From contig NZ_CP120983.1 in NCBI RefSeq assembly GCF_030719215.1, positions 8,184,001 to 8,248,000 on the forward strand: 64,000 bases of DNA, written 5' to 3'. Below are positions 35,818 to 43,820 of the stretch, one piece after another. Within the stretch, counting starts at the first letter, position 1. Each line of letters opens with the position of its first letter. Origin of the DNA: Streptomyces sp. Alt3. GTDB taxonomy: Bacteria; Actinomycetota; Actinomycetes; Streptomycetales; Streptomycetaceae. The position numbers and the translations under genes are program-made. The notes beneath the pieces are model-generated. The model was not told the DNA's origin and did no database searches. It worked only from the letters and a program-made list of their open reading frames with translations.

Positions 35818-37676
35818 CCGGCAGCTCCCGCCAGCTCGCGCGTGCGCGGGGTCGGCTGCCCGGCAGGCCTGCCGAGGAACTCGCTCCGCCACATCTGGTG
35901 CGACATCAGCGCCCAGAGCGCCAGCGACGCGTTGTCGGAAGGCCGTTCGGCCTGCTCGGTGAACAGGGCGTCGACGGCCTTGTACCGCAGCCGTCCGTCC
36001 GAGCGCAGTGCCTGCGGGGAGAGGACGTCGCGGGCCATCGCCCACAACCGCTGGCCCGGGGCCAGCATCGCCGTGATCGGCAGGGTGAACGGCTGCTTCG
36101 GCCGGTTCAGCACGCTCTCGGGCAGCAGCCCGTCGGCTGCGCGGTACAGCGCGCGCTTGACGCCGACACCGGGGACCGTGCGGTGCCGGTCGGGCAGCGT
36201 CGCCGCGAAGCGCACGACACTCGGCTGGCAGAACGGAAGCCTGGCCTCCACCGAGCTCGCCATGGACAGGTGGTCGACCCTTCGCAGGTGGTAGGCGGGA
36301 AGCCGGTAGCGCTGCTCGATCCGGGAGATGCGCTGGAGCCTGCTGCCCGTGCCGTGCTCGAGGATGTCGGTGAGACCCGGCGGCATGGCCGAGCCCCCGT
36401 ACGGGAGGACGCGGTCGGCGTACTCGGCCGTGTACAGCTCCTCCCGCAGGGCGCGGGGAACGGCGGCCAGGTGGTCGAGATAGGCGCCGGCCCAGTCGGT
36501 CCCCTCGGGGGCGGCGACCGCCTGCGTCATTCGCGCGTACCCGCCGAAGAGTTCGTCGGCGGCGTCGCCGGTGAGGGCGACCTTGAACCCCGCGTCGCGG
36601 ACCGCCCGGAAGAGCGAGAAGGTGCTGAGGGTGATCGGATCGGCGTTGGGCTGGCCGAGATGGCGTACGACGTCGCCCATCAGGTCGGGGAAGGTTGACG
36701 GGTCGATCTCCACCTGGTGGTGGACGGTGCCGGTGTGCCGGGAGACCTCCGCGGCGAAGGCGCGCTCGTCCCCGGGCCAGTTCCCGGTGTAGGCGATGTT
36801 GAAGGTGTGCAGGGCGCCGGACGCCCCCCGGTCGTGCAGGGTGCGAGCGGCGAGCGCCGTGACCAGGCTGGAGTCGAGCCCGCCGGAGGTGATGGCGGCG
36901 ACCGGCGCGTCGGCGACCAGCAGCCGGGACACCTCCCGGGAGAGCAGCTCGCGCAGTTCCTCGCCCGCCCGGGTGAGGCTGCGCTCCTCGGCGACCGGCG
37001 GAGCGGACTCGTAGCCCATCCTCCGGGTCGTGAGGCGCAGGCCCTCCTCCCGGGTCACGACGGCGGTGGCGGCCGGCGGAAGGACGTCGATGCCCTGGAA
37101 CATGGTCCGCTGACCGAAGGGCGTCTTCGCCGAGAGGTAGGTGTGCAGGCCCAGGTCGTCCTCGTACGGGCGTACGTCGGTGAAGCCGAGGAGGGCGGGC
37201 AGCTCCGAGGCGAAGTGGAAGCGGCCGCTGCGCTCCTCCCAGTGGTAGTAGAGCGGCTTCATCCCGGAGGCGTCGGTGGCGATCACCAGCCGCGGGGCAC
37301 GTCGGAGGTCCATGACGGCGACGGAGAACATGCCGTCGAGCTGCTCGGCGAACCGCTCGCCGTACGTGAGGTAGAGCGCCGGCAGAATCGATCCGTCGCA
37401 CCGGTCCTCGAAGTGGAATCCCTGCCTGATGAGTTCGGTGCGCAACCGGTCGTGGTTGTACAGCTCGCCGTTGAAGACGACGGTGATGTCACCGAGCCGG
37501 TACGGCTGGGCGCCTCCTTCGGGGTCCATGATCGACAGCCTGTTGTTGCCGAGGGCCCAGCCGGAGTGCTGGGCGAAGGACTGGGCGTCGGGCCCTCCGT
37601 GGTGCTGGAGGGCGGCGACGTCGCGCATCTCCTGGGCGGTGGTACGGGCGTGGAAGGATCCGTGGATTCGGCACAT
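35814..37676 (-). CDS. Asparagine-synthase-like glutamine amidotransferase (AsnB family)
   Basis: This 620-residue protein has an N-terminal class II glutaminase with Cys2 as nucleophile (MCRIHGSFHA) and N-terminal-nucleophile motifs NNRLSIMD and VFNGELYNH. The C-terminal synthetase domain has the PP-loop SGGLDSSLVTA near residue 258. It adenylates a carboxylate and makes an amide from glutamine nitrogen. Length and motifs are those of a complete enzyme. AsnB homologues inside biosynthetic clusters often amidate or cyclise a pathway intermediate, for example beta-lactam synthetases. It lies eight bases after the bicupin stop and overlaps PrpF. Confidence 0.94.
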   Translation of the reverse strand: MCRIHGSFHARTTAQEMRDVAALQHHGGPDAQSFAQHSGWALGNNRLSIMDPEGGAQPYRLGDITVVFNGELYNHDRLRTELIRQGFHFEDRCDGSILPALYLTYGERFAEQLDGMFSVAVMDLRRAPRLVIATDASGMKPLYYHWEERSGRFHFASELPALLGFTDVRPYEDDLGLHTYLSAKTPFGQRTMFQGIDVLPPAATAVVTREEGLRLTTRRMGYESAPPVAEERSLTRAGEELRELLSREVSRLLVADAPVAAITSGGLDSSLVTALAARTLHDRGASGALHTFNIAYTGNWPGDERAFAAEVSRHTGTVHHQVEIDPSTFPDLMGDVVRHLGQPNADPITLSTFSLFRAVRDAGFKVALTGDAADELFGGYARMTQAVAAPEGTDWAGAYLDHLAAVPRALREELYTAEYADRVLPYGGSAMPPGLTDILEHGTGSRLQRISRIEQRYRLPAYHLRRVDHLSMASSVEARLPFCQPSVVRFAATLPDRHRTVPGVGVKRALYRAADGLLPESVLNRPKQPFTLPITAMLAPGQRLWAMARDVLSPQALRSDGRLRYKAVDALFTEQAERPSDNASLALWALMSHQMWRSEFLGRPAGQPTPRTRELAGAAG

Positions 37677-37684
37677 GGCTCAGA

Positions 37685-38512
37685 TCACCTGACGTCGGAG
37701 GAGAGGCCGGCGGCGGAATAGAGCGCCGGGTCGTACGGGCTGGGACCGCCGCAGGTCACGAAACGCCTGGCGTCGGGACCGGTGTGCGGGTTGCGCGCCC
37801 CGTGCAGGACGCCGGGCGCCGCGTACAGCACGTCCCCGGCGGCGACGTCGATCCAGCGGTCGCGCAGGTACATCTGGCCGATGCCCTCGAAGGCGATGAA
37901 CGCCTCGTCGCTGTCGGGGTGCAGATGCACGTTGAACGTCTGGCCCGGCTGCTGGATGCCGCAGTGCAGGCAGAGCTGGCTGCTGCCGTTGCCCGGCCAG
38001 AAGACGAAGTTCATGGTGGCGCGGTCGGAGTCGGGAGCTATCTGGCCGGTGCCGCCGAAGCCGCGCAGCTGGGTGGTCTCGTCCCAGAGGGTGGAGAAGG
38101 TCTCGGGGTCCGTACCGGGCCGGCGGCCCGCCGTGAGTGGCGTGCGCCAGATGTACACGGTCAGCCCTTCCGCGTCGGCGGTGAGACTCAGAGCCTGCCC
38201 GGTGGGCGCGTACACGGCGTGGGCGCGCTCGACCGGGTGACTGCGCGGCCCGACCGTCGCGGTGCCCCGACCGTCGAAGACGACTGCGGTGTTCTCCTCC
38301 CCGATGCTCCCGTCCGGGCTGAAGGACTCGCCGGCCGCGACGCGCACGACGTGCAGAGTGACGTGCGTGGCGCCTGAGGCCGGGCTCACCGGAGTGGCGA
38401 TCGTGGTGCGCCTGCAGGCGATCCGGGTGAACTCGAACTCGGCGGCCGTGACGATCCTGGCACCCCCGAGAGGGGACGCTGCGAGGGTTCCCGAGAAGGA
38501 TGTGCGCGTCAT
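37685..38512 (-). CDS. Bicupin protein, first gene of operon B
   Basis: This 275-residue protein has two cupin barrels. The C-terminal one keeps a full metal site (NVHLHPDSDEAFIAFEG near 195 and PGVLHGARN near 235). The N-terminal one lacks the His pair (LHVVRVAAGESFSPDG), so only one metal centre is expected. ATG 38512 has AAGGAG about 11 bases upstream. A perfect inverted repeat lies 180 bases upstream and may regulate the operon. Metal-dependent oxygenase, isomerase or binding roles are possible; the fold alone does not decide. Confidence 0.85.
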   Translation of the reverse strand: MTRTSFSGTLAASPLGGARIVTAAEFEFTRIACRRTTIATPVSPASGATHVTLHVVRVAAGESFSPDGSIGEENTAVVFDGRGTATVGPRSHPVERAHAVYAPTGQALSLTADAEGLTVYIWRTPLTAGRRPGTDPETFSTLWDETTQLRGFGGTGQIAPDSDRATMNFVFWPGNGSSQLCLHCGIQQPGQTFNVHLHPDSDEAFIAFEGIGQMYLRDRWIDVAAGDVLYAAPGVLHGARNPHTGPDARRFVTCGGPSPYDPALYSAAGLSSDVR

Positions 38513-38690
38513 GCGAAGAGCTCCTTGAAGGGGGGAGGGGAGGGAGGGGAGGAGGACCGGGAGGGATGGACCCGTCCTCGTCCTGTGACCTCAGGCTCGC
38601 TCCGGCCGGTCCCGCCGTACTCCCGCTTCGCTACCGGGGAGAAGGAGATGACCGGGAACCACCCCGTATCGCGAGGGCTCTCAAGGAGTG

Positions 38691-38721
38691 CTCAACTCCC
38701 ATGTGTATAAAGGGAGTTGAG
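38691..38721. promoter_or_regulatory. 10-bp inverted repeat, candidate operator for operon B
   Basis: CTCAACTCCC and its exact complement GGGAGTTGAG are separated by the AT-rich 11-mer ATGTGTATAAA. It lies upstream of the bicupin gene and downstream of the terminator hairpin of operon A. Arms, spacing and location fit a dimeric regulator site; no regulator can be assigned. The rest of 38513-38820 is purine-rich with no gene. Confidence 0.6.
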
Positions 38722-38750
38722 GATCCGTAGATGGAAGGTCCACGCACAAC

Positions 38751-38793
38751 GGGGCCGGCGCGGGCACCCCTCATGGGTGTCCGCGCCGGCCCC
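38751..38793. terminator. Hairpin terminator of operon A
   Basis: A stem of 19 pairs with one G-U wobble and a loop of about five bases starts 27 bases after the EamA stop codon. It separates minus-strand operon A (42115 to 38821) from operon B. Confidence 0.85.
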
Positions 38794-38820
38794 GGCTCGG
38801 TGTGGTGTGCCGTGCTGTGT

Positions 38821-39771
38821 CTACGGGCAGGCCTTCTCCGGGACACGAGCTGCCGCGACCGGTGCCTTCGGCGCCGGCTTCGCACGCCACGGCAGAGCGG
38901 AGAAGCGCCCCTCCGCGACGGCGAGCGCGGCGATCACGACGATGCCGCCCACCGGCACGTTCCAGGTCAGCGGTTCGCCCAGGGCCAGCACTCCGACGAC
39001 CACGGAGAACACCGGCACGAGATAGTTCACACCCGAGGCCGTCGTCGGACCTGCGTCCGCGATCAGACGGTTGAGCAGGGCGAACGCGATACCGGTGGAG
39101 GCGGCGCCGAGGACCAGCAGGGAGAGCAGGGGCTTGGCGGTGAGGTCGCCGTGCAGCGTCCATCCGGTCATCACCGTGGTGACCACCACGGTGATGACGG
39201 CTGCCGCGCTCAGCTGGGCAGCGGTCACCGAGAGCGCCGGCAGCTTGTGGGGACCGATGAAGCGGCGGATGTAGACGAAGCTGACGGCATAGCTGGCCGC
39301 GGCGCCCACACAGGCGAGCTGCCCGCCGAGCGTGCCGAAACCGTTCGTGTTCCACGGTCCGACGACCACGATCAGTCCGATGAACCCTCCGACCAGTCCG
39401 GCCACCTTGCGGGTCGTCGGCCTCTCCTCGGAGAGCGCGAGAGCGGCGACACCCATGGTGATGAGGGGGGTCGCCCCCTGGATCACCCCGGCGATGGTCG
39501 CGGTGGTGTGCTGCTCACCGATCGCGAAGAGCGTGAAGGGGATGACGTTACCGAAGACGGACGCCACGGTGATGTGGCCCCACAGCTTCCGGGAGGGCAG
39601 GGTCAGCCGCTTCAGGGCGAGCATGCCGAGGACGACCAGGGCGCCGACGATCAGCCGGCCCGAGGCGAGCTGGAGGGGCGCGAAGGCCTCCAGGGACATC
39701 TTGATGAAGGCGAAGCTGCAGCCCCACAGGGCGGCCAGCAGGCCGAAACGGCCCCAGTTGACGAGATTCAT
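38821..39771 (-). CDS. EamA/DMT-superfamily transporter
   Basis: This 316-residue inner-membrane protein has ten hydrophobic segments made of two EamA repeats (…LLAALWGCSFAFIKMSLEAFAPLQLASGRLI… and AAASYAVSFVYIRRF…). DMT exporters of this type commonly export amino acids and related small polar metabolites. ATG 39771 is the start; the open frame extends further but through His/Thr-rich sequence that is out of frame with the neighbouring cupin tail. It ends operon A, 43 bases after the cupin, and is the best candidate for product export or self-protection. Confidence 0.9.
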   Translation of the reverse strand: MNLVNWGRFGLLAALWGCSFAFIKMSLEAFAPLQLASGRLIVGALVVLGMLALKRLTLPSRKLWGHITVASVFGNVIPFTLFAIGEQHTTATIAGVIQGATPLITMGVAALALSEERPTTRKVAGLVGGFIGLIVVVGPWNTNGFGTLGGQLACVGAAASYAVSFVYIRRFIGPHKLPALSVTAAQLSAAAVITVVVTTVMTGWTLHGDLTAKPLLSLLVLGAASTGIAFALLNRLIADAGPTTASGVNYLVPVFSVVVGVLALGEPLTWNVPVGGIVVIAALAVAEGRFSALPWRAKPAPKAPVAAARVPEKACP

Positions 39772-39814
39772 GCGGTGTTCTCCTCGGAGGGACAGGGCGA
39801 ATGACGCCCGTCGG

Positions 39815-40375
39815 TCAGTGGTGGTGGAGGTGGTGCGGGGCCGGGTGGTGGTGGGTGCCGTCCGGGCCGTGACGGTGCGAGGGGTCGTTCCCGTGCGGGT
39901 GGTCGTGATCCGTGTCGGGGGCATCGACCTCGAACTGGTCGTACTTCTCCATCAGGGCGACCATCTCCTCGCGCGACGGGCGGTTCCCGTCGGCGAGAAG
40001 ACCGGCCAGACCCTCGAAGTACCCCTCACGGTGCTCGGCCGGAGTGAAGATGATCAGCATCTCGACGAGCGAGTCGCTCTCGTTGCGGAAGCCGTGCACG
40101 GCGTTCTCCGGGACATGCAGGAAGTCACCCGCTCTCGCCGTGCGCCAGCCGGTGCCGTCGTGCAGGCGCACCTCGCCCGTCAGCACGTAGAAGGACTCGG
40201 AGATCCGCGAGTGGTAGTGCGGGTCGGCGCCGCCGGCACCCGGCAGCATCGAGTGGTGGAAGAGCCCGAACCGCCCGTCGGTGGTCTCGGCGAGTGCGAT
40301 GAAACGGGTGGTCGTGGCGGTCCCGATCTCCGCCTTCACCGCGTCCGCGTACGCACGGAACATCGCGTGACTCAT
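39815..40375 (-). CDS. Cupin protein with a histidine-rich C-terminal tail
   Basis: This 186-residue protein has a single cupin barrel with a complete metal site (DPHYHSRISESFYVLTGEV near residue 50; NAVHGFRN near 92). The last 33 residues are His/Asp/Pro-rich (DHDHPHGN…HHHPAPHHLHHH) and probably bind metal, perhaps for loading the active site. ATG 40375 is two bases after the CysK-like stop, so coupling is tight. Its presence directly after the PLP enzyme suggests action on the same amino-acid intermediate. Confidence 0.87.
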   Translation of the reverse strand: MSHAMFRAYADAVKAEIGTATTTRFIALAETTDGRFGLFHHSMLPGAGGADPHYHSRISESFYVLTGEVRLHDGTGWRTARAGDFLHVPENAVHGFRNESDSLVEMLIIFTPAEHREGYFEGLAGLLADGNRPSREEMVALMEKYDQFEVDAPDTDHDHPHGNDPSHRHGPDGTHHHPAPHHLHHH

Positions 40376-40377
40376 GT

Positions 40378-41361
40378 TCAGCTCTCCCACATGCTCAGGT
40401 AACGCTCTCCCGTGTCGGGCAGCAGCGTGACGACGACGCTTCCGGTCAACTCGGGCCTGCGGGCGACCACCTCGGAGGCATAGGCAGCGGCACCGGACGA
40501 GACGCCGGCGAACAGCCCCTGGCTGATGGCGAGTCGGCGGGCCGTCACCAAGGCGTCTTCGTCGGACACCGTCAGGACCTCGTCGATCAGCGAGACATCG
40601 GTCGTGTCGGCGACGAAACCGCCGTTGAGCCCCGGGATCCGGTGCTGGCCGGCGTACCCCTGGGACAGGATCGGCGACTTCTCCGGTTCGACGGCTATCA
40701 CCCGCACGTCCGGATCCTGCTCCTTGAGGTGGCGGGCGACGCCGGTGAGCGTTCCCCCGGTGCCGACTGCGCACACGAAGGCCGCGATACGGCTGCCGGT
40801 GGCCGCCACGGCGGAGTGGATCTCGGGGCCGGTGGTCTCGTAGTGCGCCCGGACGTTGTCCTGGTTCTCGTGCTGGCACGGGAACCAGGAACCCGGCGTG
40901 GCCGCGTGCAGCCGCTCCGCCTCGGCGATCGCCCCCGGGTAGCCCAGAGCGCTCGGCGTCTGGACTATCTCCGCTCCGAACGCGCGCAGCAGCTTGACCC
41001 GCTCGGTCGTGGCGTTGTCCGGGAGCACGATGACACAGCGGTAGCCCCGGGAGGCGGCGAACGCGGCCAGCGAGATCCCGGTGTTCCCGGAGGTGGCCTC
41101 GATGACGGTACCGCCCGGCAGCAGTGCGCCGCGCCTCTCCGCGGCGCGCATCATGTAGAGGGCGGCACGGTCCTTGCTGGACGACATCGGGTTGGCGAGC
41201 TCCAGCTTAGCCAGCACCCGCGCTCCGGGCGCCAGGTCACGCAGACGCAGCTCCAGCAGCGGGGTCGAGCCCACGAGCTCCTCGATACGCGAGGCGACGG
41301 CCGGGCGGGCGGGGGCGGTGTGGGCCGAGGGGGCCTGTGCGATGGTGGGCACGGTTCTCAT
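40378..41361 (-). CDS. Cysteine-synthase-like PLP enzyme (beta-substituted alanine synthase)
   Basis: This 327-residue fold-type II PLP enzyme has PLP lysine in NPMSSSKDRAALYM near residue 55, the TSGNTGISLAAFA loop near 83, and phosphate-binding GTGGTLTG near 190. It resembles CysK/CysM and their secondary-metabolic relatives that couple O-acetylserine or O-phosphoserine to other nucleophiles. The substrate-loop motif TSGNTG is intact. With a serine acetyltransferase just upstream, the pair could make a beta-substituted alanine rather than cysteine. I chose ATG 41361; a TTG nine bases upstream is the alternative. Housekeeping cysteine synthesis cannot be excluded but would not need this context. 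Confidence 0.93.
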   Translation of the reverse strand: MRTVPTIAQAPSAHTAPARPAVASRIEELVGSTPLLELRLRDLAPGARVLAKLELANPMSSSKDRAALYMMRAAERRGALLPGGTVIEATSGNTGISLAAFAASRGYRCVIVLPDNATTERVKLLRAFGAEIVQTPSALGYPGAIAEAERLHAATPGSWFPCQHENQDNVRAHYETTGPEIHSAVAATGSRIAAFVCAVGTGGTLTGVARHLKEQDPDVRVIAVEPEKSPILSQGYAGQHRIPGLNGGFVADTTDVSLIDEVLTVSDEDALVTARRLAISQGLFAGVSSGAAAYASEVVARRPELTGSVVVTLLPDTGERYLSMWES

Positions 41362-41404
41362 CTCTCGCAATCGGGGGAGTCGGTCGGCAGGGACTTGGGG
41401 CGGG

Positions 41405-42115
41405 TCACCAGGAACCGGAGGAGGCGATGACGGTGAAGACGTCCTCCATCAGCTCCGGCCGGCGGCCGGGCTCCTTGATGACGGCGGTGGGCGCGAGCAC
41501 CCGAGCACCGCGGGGTACGTCCTTGTTGACGAGGGCCTGGGCGCCGATCACCGCACGGTCACCGACGGTCACCGGCCCCAGGACGGTGGAATTGGCGCCG
41601 AGGATCACGCCACTGCCGACGACGGGGTGACGGCGGTCGCCCTCGGGCCGCTTGTTGTCGCTCCACCAGCCGACCGCGCCAAGGGTGACTTGGTGGTACA
41701 TCGTCACGTCGTCGCCGACCACGGCGGTCTCGCCGATAACCACCCCGGCACCGTGGTCGATGAACACCCGCCGGCCGAGGACGGCGCCCGGATGGATCTC
41801 CACGGCGGTCACCCTGCGAGCCCACCGGGCCAGCAGCCGCGCCGGGATCCGCAGACCGCGGCCGTGCATGCGGTGGGCGATCCTGTGCGCCCACAACGCG
41901 GTGAGCGCCGGGTGGAGAATGGCTTCCTTCTTGCCCCGCACGGACGGGTCGCGTGCCACGACGACACCGAGATCCTCGCGGAGGGCGGACAGCAGACGGG
42001 GTGTGGCGGACGCGGGGGTGGCCCACGCCGTTCCGGATGCCCCGGCGCTGACGGTGCTGGACGCGGGGCCGGAGGGCGGATTCGACTCCGCTTTCGTCGG
42101 ACTGAACAGGCTCAT
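41405..42115 (-). CDS. Serine O-acetyltransferase (CysE/EpsC type)
   Basis: This 236-residue protein is a left-handed beta-helix acyltransferase: AHRIAHRMHGRGLRIPARLL, then hexapeptide repeats FIDHGAGVVIGETAVVGDDVTMYHQVTLG and HPVVGSGVILGANSTVLGPV. The catalytic DH and H residues are present. It makes O-acetylserine from serine and acetyl-CoA. The first 45 residues are a Ser/Ala-rich leader absent from short EpsC-type enzymes. ATG 42115 follows GGAG by five bases. It is the first gene of operon A. Confidence 0.93.
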   Translation of the reverse strand: MSLFSPTKAESNPPSGPASSTVSAGASGTAWATPASATPRLLSALREDLGVVVARDPSVRGKKEAILHPALTALWAHRIAHRMHGRGLRIPARLLARWARRVTAVEIHPGAVLGRRVFIDHGAGVVIGETAVVGDDVTMYHQVTLGAVGWWSDNKRPEGDRRHPVVGSGVILGANSTVLGPVTVGDRAVIGAQALVNKDVPRGARVLAPTAVIKEPGRRPELMEDVFTVIASSGSW

Positions 42116-42407
42116 CGTGGCTCCAGTGGCGGGGTGGGCCTCTTGACTGGAACAGAGCCTGCCGGGCGGCCTTCCCGCCGGAGTCCCGGCACGTTCCCGT
42201 CCCCCGGAGTCCCGGCACGTTCCCGTCTCCCGGGGCCACCGGAGCCCTCGACGGAAGAAGAAGGGAACGTGGCGGGAAACATTCGGGAACGGCAGCTCCC
42301 ACACTCGCCTGAGCACCACCCGGTTGCGCATCGGCGCACCGGCGGGCGTGGGCCGGTGCGCCGGCCCACGCCCGCCAAGTGGTTCACCGCGAGCAGAGGA
42401 GCTCCCC
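42116..42407. promoter_or_regulatory. Divergent control region with direct repeats and hairpin
   Basis: This region lies between the serine acetyltransferase (left) and the tautomerase (right). A 24-base unit containing CCCGGCACGTTCCCG is repeated twice with a 26-base period (about 42178-42227), and the related inverse GGGAACGTGGC occurs at about 42263. A perfect 16-bp hairpin with a TGCG loop (42341-42376) sits 31 bases before the tautomerase start. The arrangement suggests shared regulator sites and possible attenuation. Confidence 0.55.
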
Positions 42408-42698
42408 GTGCCTGTGATTTCCGTTGACTGGTGGAAAGGCAACGACCGTGCCCGACGTCAGGAACTGGTCGGTGAGCTGACCGCCTGCGTATCCCGTATA
42501 GCGGGATGCCCCGAGGCCGCCGTCACCGTCATAGTGCGCGACGTGGACCCCGACCACTGGGGGAAGGGCGGCCTGCTCGCCGACGAGCCCGTTCCCGGCC
42601 CTGCCGACGAGCCCGCCCCCACCCTCGCCGAGGAACGTCCCTCGACCTATGCGACTGTTCCGCCCGCCCCGCAGGACGCCGGGGGACAGAAGCCATGA
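42408..42698 (+). CDS. 4-oxalocrotonate-tautomerase-family protein
   Basis: This 96-residue protein begins Met-Pro-Val-Ile-Ser-Val, so the family's catalytic N-terminal proline is exposed after Met removal. The first 60 residues match the short beta-alpha-beta tautomerase unit (…ARRQELVGELTACVSRIAGCPEAAVTVIVRDVDPDHWGKGGLL). The last 35 residues are a Pro/Ala/Glu-rich tail not typical of the family. GTG 42408 has GAGGAG upstream. Its stop overlaps the next start (ATGA). It may tautomerise an enol or keto acid intermediate in the neighbouring pathway. Confidence 0.85.
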   Translation: MPVISVDWWKGNDRARRQELVGELTACVSRIAGCPEAAVTVIVRDVDPDHWGKGGLLADEPVPGPADEPAPTLAEERPSTYATVPPAPQDAGGQKP

Positions 42699-43732
42699 CT
42701 GCGTCCGCCGGACCCGGGTCCTCCGATCCGAGTCCTCTGCTCCTCGTCTGTCCGACGCCCGAGCTGGTGGCTGAGGCGAAGGAGGCAGGATTCCCCGTCG
42801 TCACGATCGCCGAGACGGCCGGGTTCACTGACGACCAGCTGCGTGACCACCTGGTGGAGACCGTCCGTACCCACCGGGTGGGCATGCTGATCGCCTGCGG
42901 AGACGCGAGCACCCTGCCCGCTGTGCTGGAGACGGCGGAACACCTCGGCGTGTCCCCGAACCCGGCCGCCGCGGCACGGTCGCTTGCCGACGCATCACAG
43001 ATCAGGGGCCTGCTCACGCGCAGCGGCCCTCAGTGGGAAGCGCTCGCACTGCCCACCGGCCCTGGGGACGCACCACCGTCGTACGACATCGAATACGGCG
43101 TGGAGACGCTGACGGTGGAGGGGATGCACCGGGTCACCGGCATCGTCGAACTGCGTTCCACGGGGAAGGGAGCACCAAGCGCAGGTTCCGGGCCCGCTCC
43201 GGGCACCGGTGACGGGACCGTCGGTACGGGGCTCCGCGGTACACCTGTCCACACCTTCCCCGCGCCCATCACCCGGCAGGAGGAAGCGGAGATCCGGGCC
43301 CTGGCCACGGGCCTCCTGGATCTGGCCGGGTACGAGTTCGGGTACGCCTTCACCCGTGTCGCCCGGACCGACGAGGGGCCGCGCGTCGTCGAATCACTTC
43401 CACGCCAGGCGAGCTGGCCCACCTCCCGGCTGATCGAACTGACCACGGGACTCACCGCGGAACGTGAACTAGTGCGCGCCCTGTCGGGCATCCCGCTGGA
43501 CACCCCCGTGACGGTGGGCTGCGCAGCCGCCGTGCCGTTGCCTGACCCGACCGACGCGCCGGCCCGCGGTACGGCGCAGCCGGAGGTACGGGAGGTGCGG
43601 GAGGGGTACGCCCTGCTCACCGCCCTCACCCCTGCCGAACTGGCCACCCGCGCAGAGGCCGTCCTCGGGCGCCCGGCCCCCGTCGGTCTCCTTCCGGCCG
43701 GTGAAGGGCATGCCGGACGAGGCGCTCCCTGA
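42695..43732 (+). CDS. ATP-grasp-like protein lacking the nucleotide-binding segment
   Basis: This 345-residue protein looks like a carboxylate-amine ligase of the BacD/L-amino-acid-ligase type at both ends: an N-terminal Rossmann-like part (LLLVCPTPELVAEAKEAGFPVV… LGVSPNPAAAARSLADASQIRGLL) and a C-terminal part (VETLTVEGMHRVTGIVEL… EIRALATGLLDLAGYEFGYAF… GPRVVESLPRQ). The middle region, where such ligases have the two-Lys lid and glycine-rich loop, is reduced to about 20 residues. It may therefore be a non-catalytic or regulatory homologue. It is coupled to the tautomerase gene by a four-base overlap. Family call moderate. Confidence 0.65.
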   Translation: MTASAGPGSSDPSPLLLVCPTPELVAEAKEAGFPVVTIAETAGFTDDQLRDHLVETVRTHRVGMLIACGDASTLPAVLETAEHLGVSPNPAAAARSLADASQIRGLLTRSGPQWEALALPTGPGDAPPSYDIEYGVETLTVEGMHRVTGIVELRSTGKGAPSAGSGPAPGTGDGTVGTGLRGTPVHTFPAPITRQEEAEIRALATGLLDLAGYEFGYAFTRVARTDEGPRVVESLPRQASWPTSRLIELTTGLTAERELVRALSGIPLDTPVTVGCAAAVPLPDPTDAPARGTAQPEVREVREGYALLTALTPAELATRAEAVLGRPAPVGLLPAGEGHAGRGAP

Positions 43733-43780
43733 CGTGCGTCGCCCTACGTGATCGTGTCGGCCGGGCCGTGAGGATCCGGT

Positions 43781-43820
43781 GCGGAACGCCCGGCCGGGAC
43801 ATCCCGGCCGGGCGTTCCGC
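43781..43820 (+). terminator. Perfect 18-bp hairpin terminator
   Basis: An 18-base stem with an ACAT loop starts 48 bases after the ATP-grasp-like gene. It should end the two-gene plus-strand unit. The remaining gap to 44193 has no recognised gene and presumably holds the promoter of the repeat-protein gene. Confidence 0.85.

Noticed and set aside
38540..38580. Purine-rich GGGGAGGG tract as a special regulatory element
   Set aside because: Simple-sequence bias upstream of a gene; no defined motif or symmetry.
40378..42115. Serine acetyltransferase plus CysK as ordinary cysteine biosynthesis
   Set aside because: Not excluded chemically, but tight coupling to cupins, exporter and cluster regulator makes a housekeeping role less likely.
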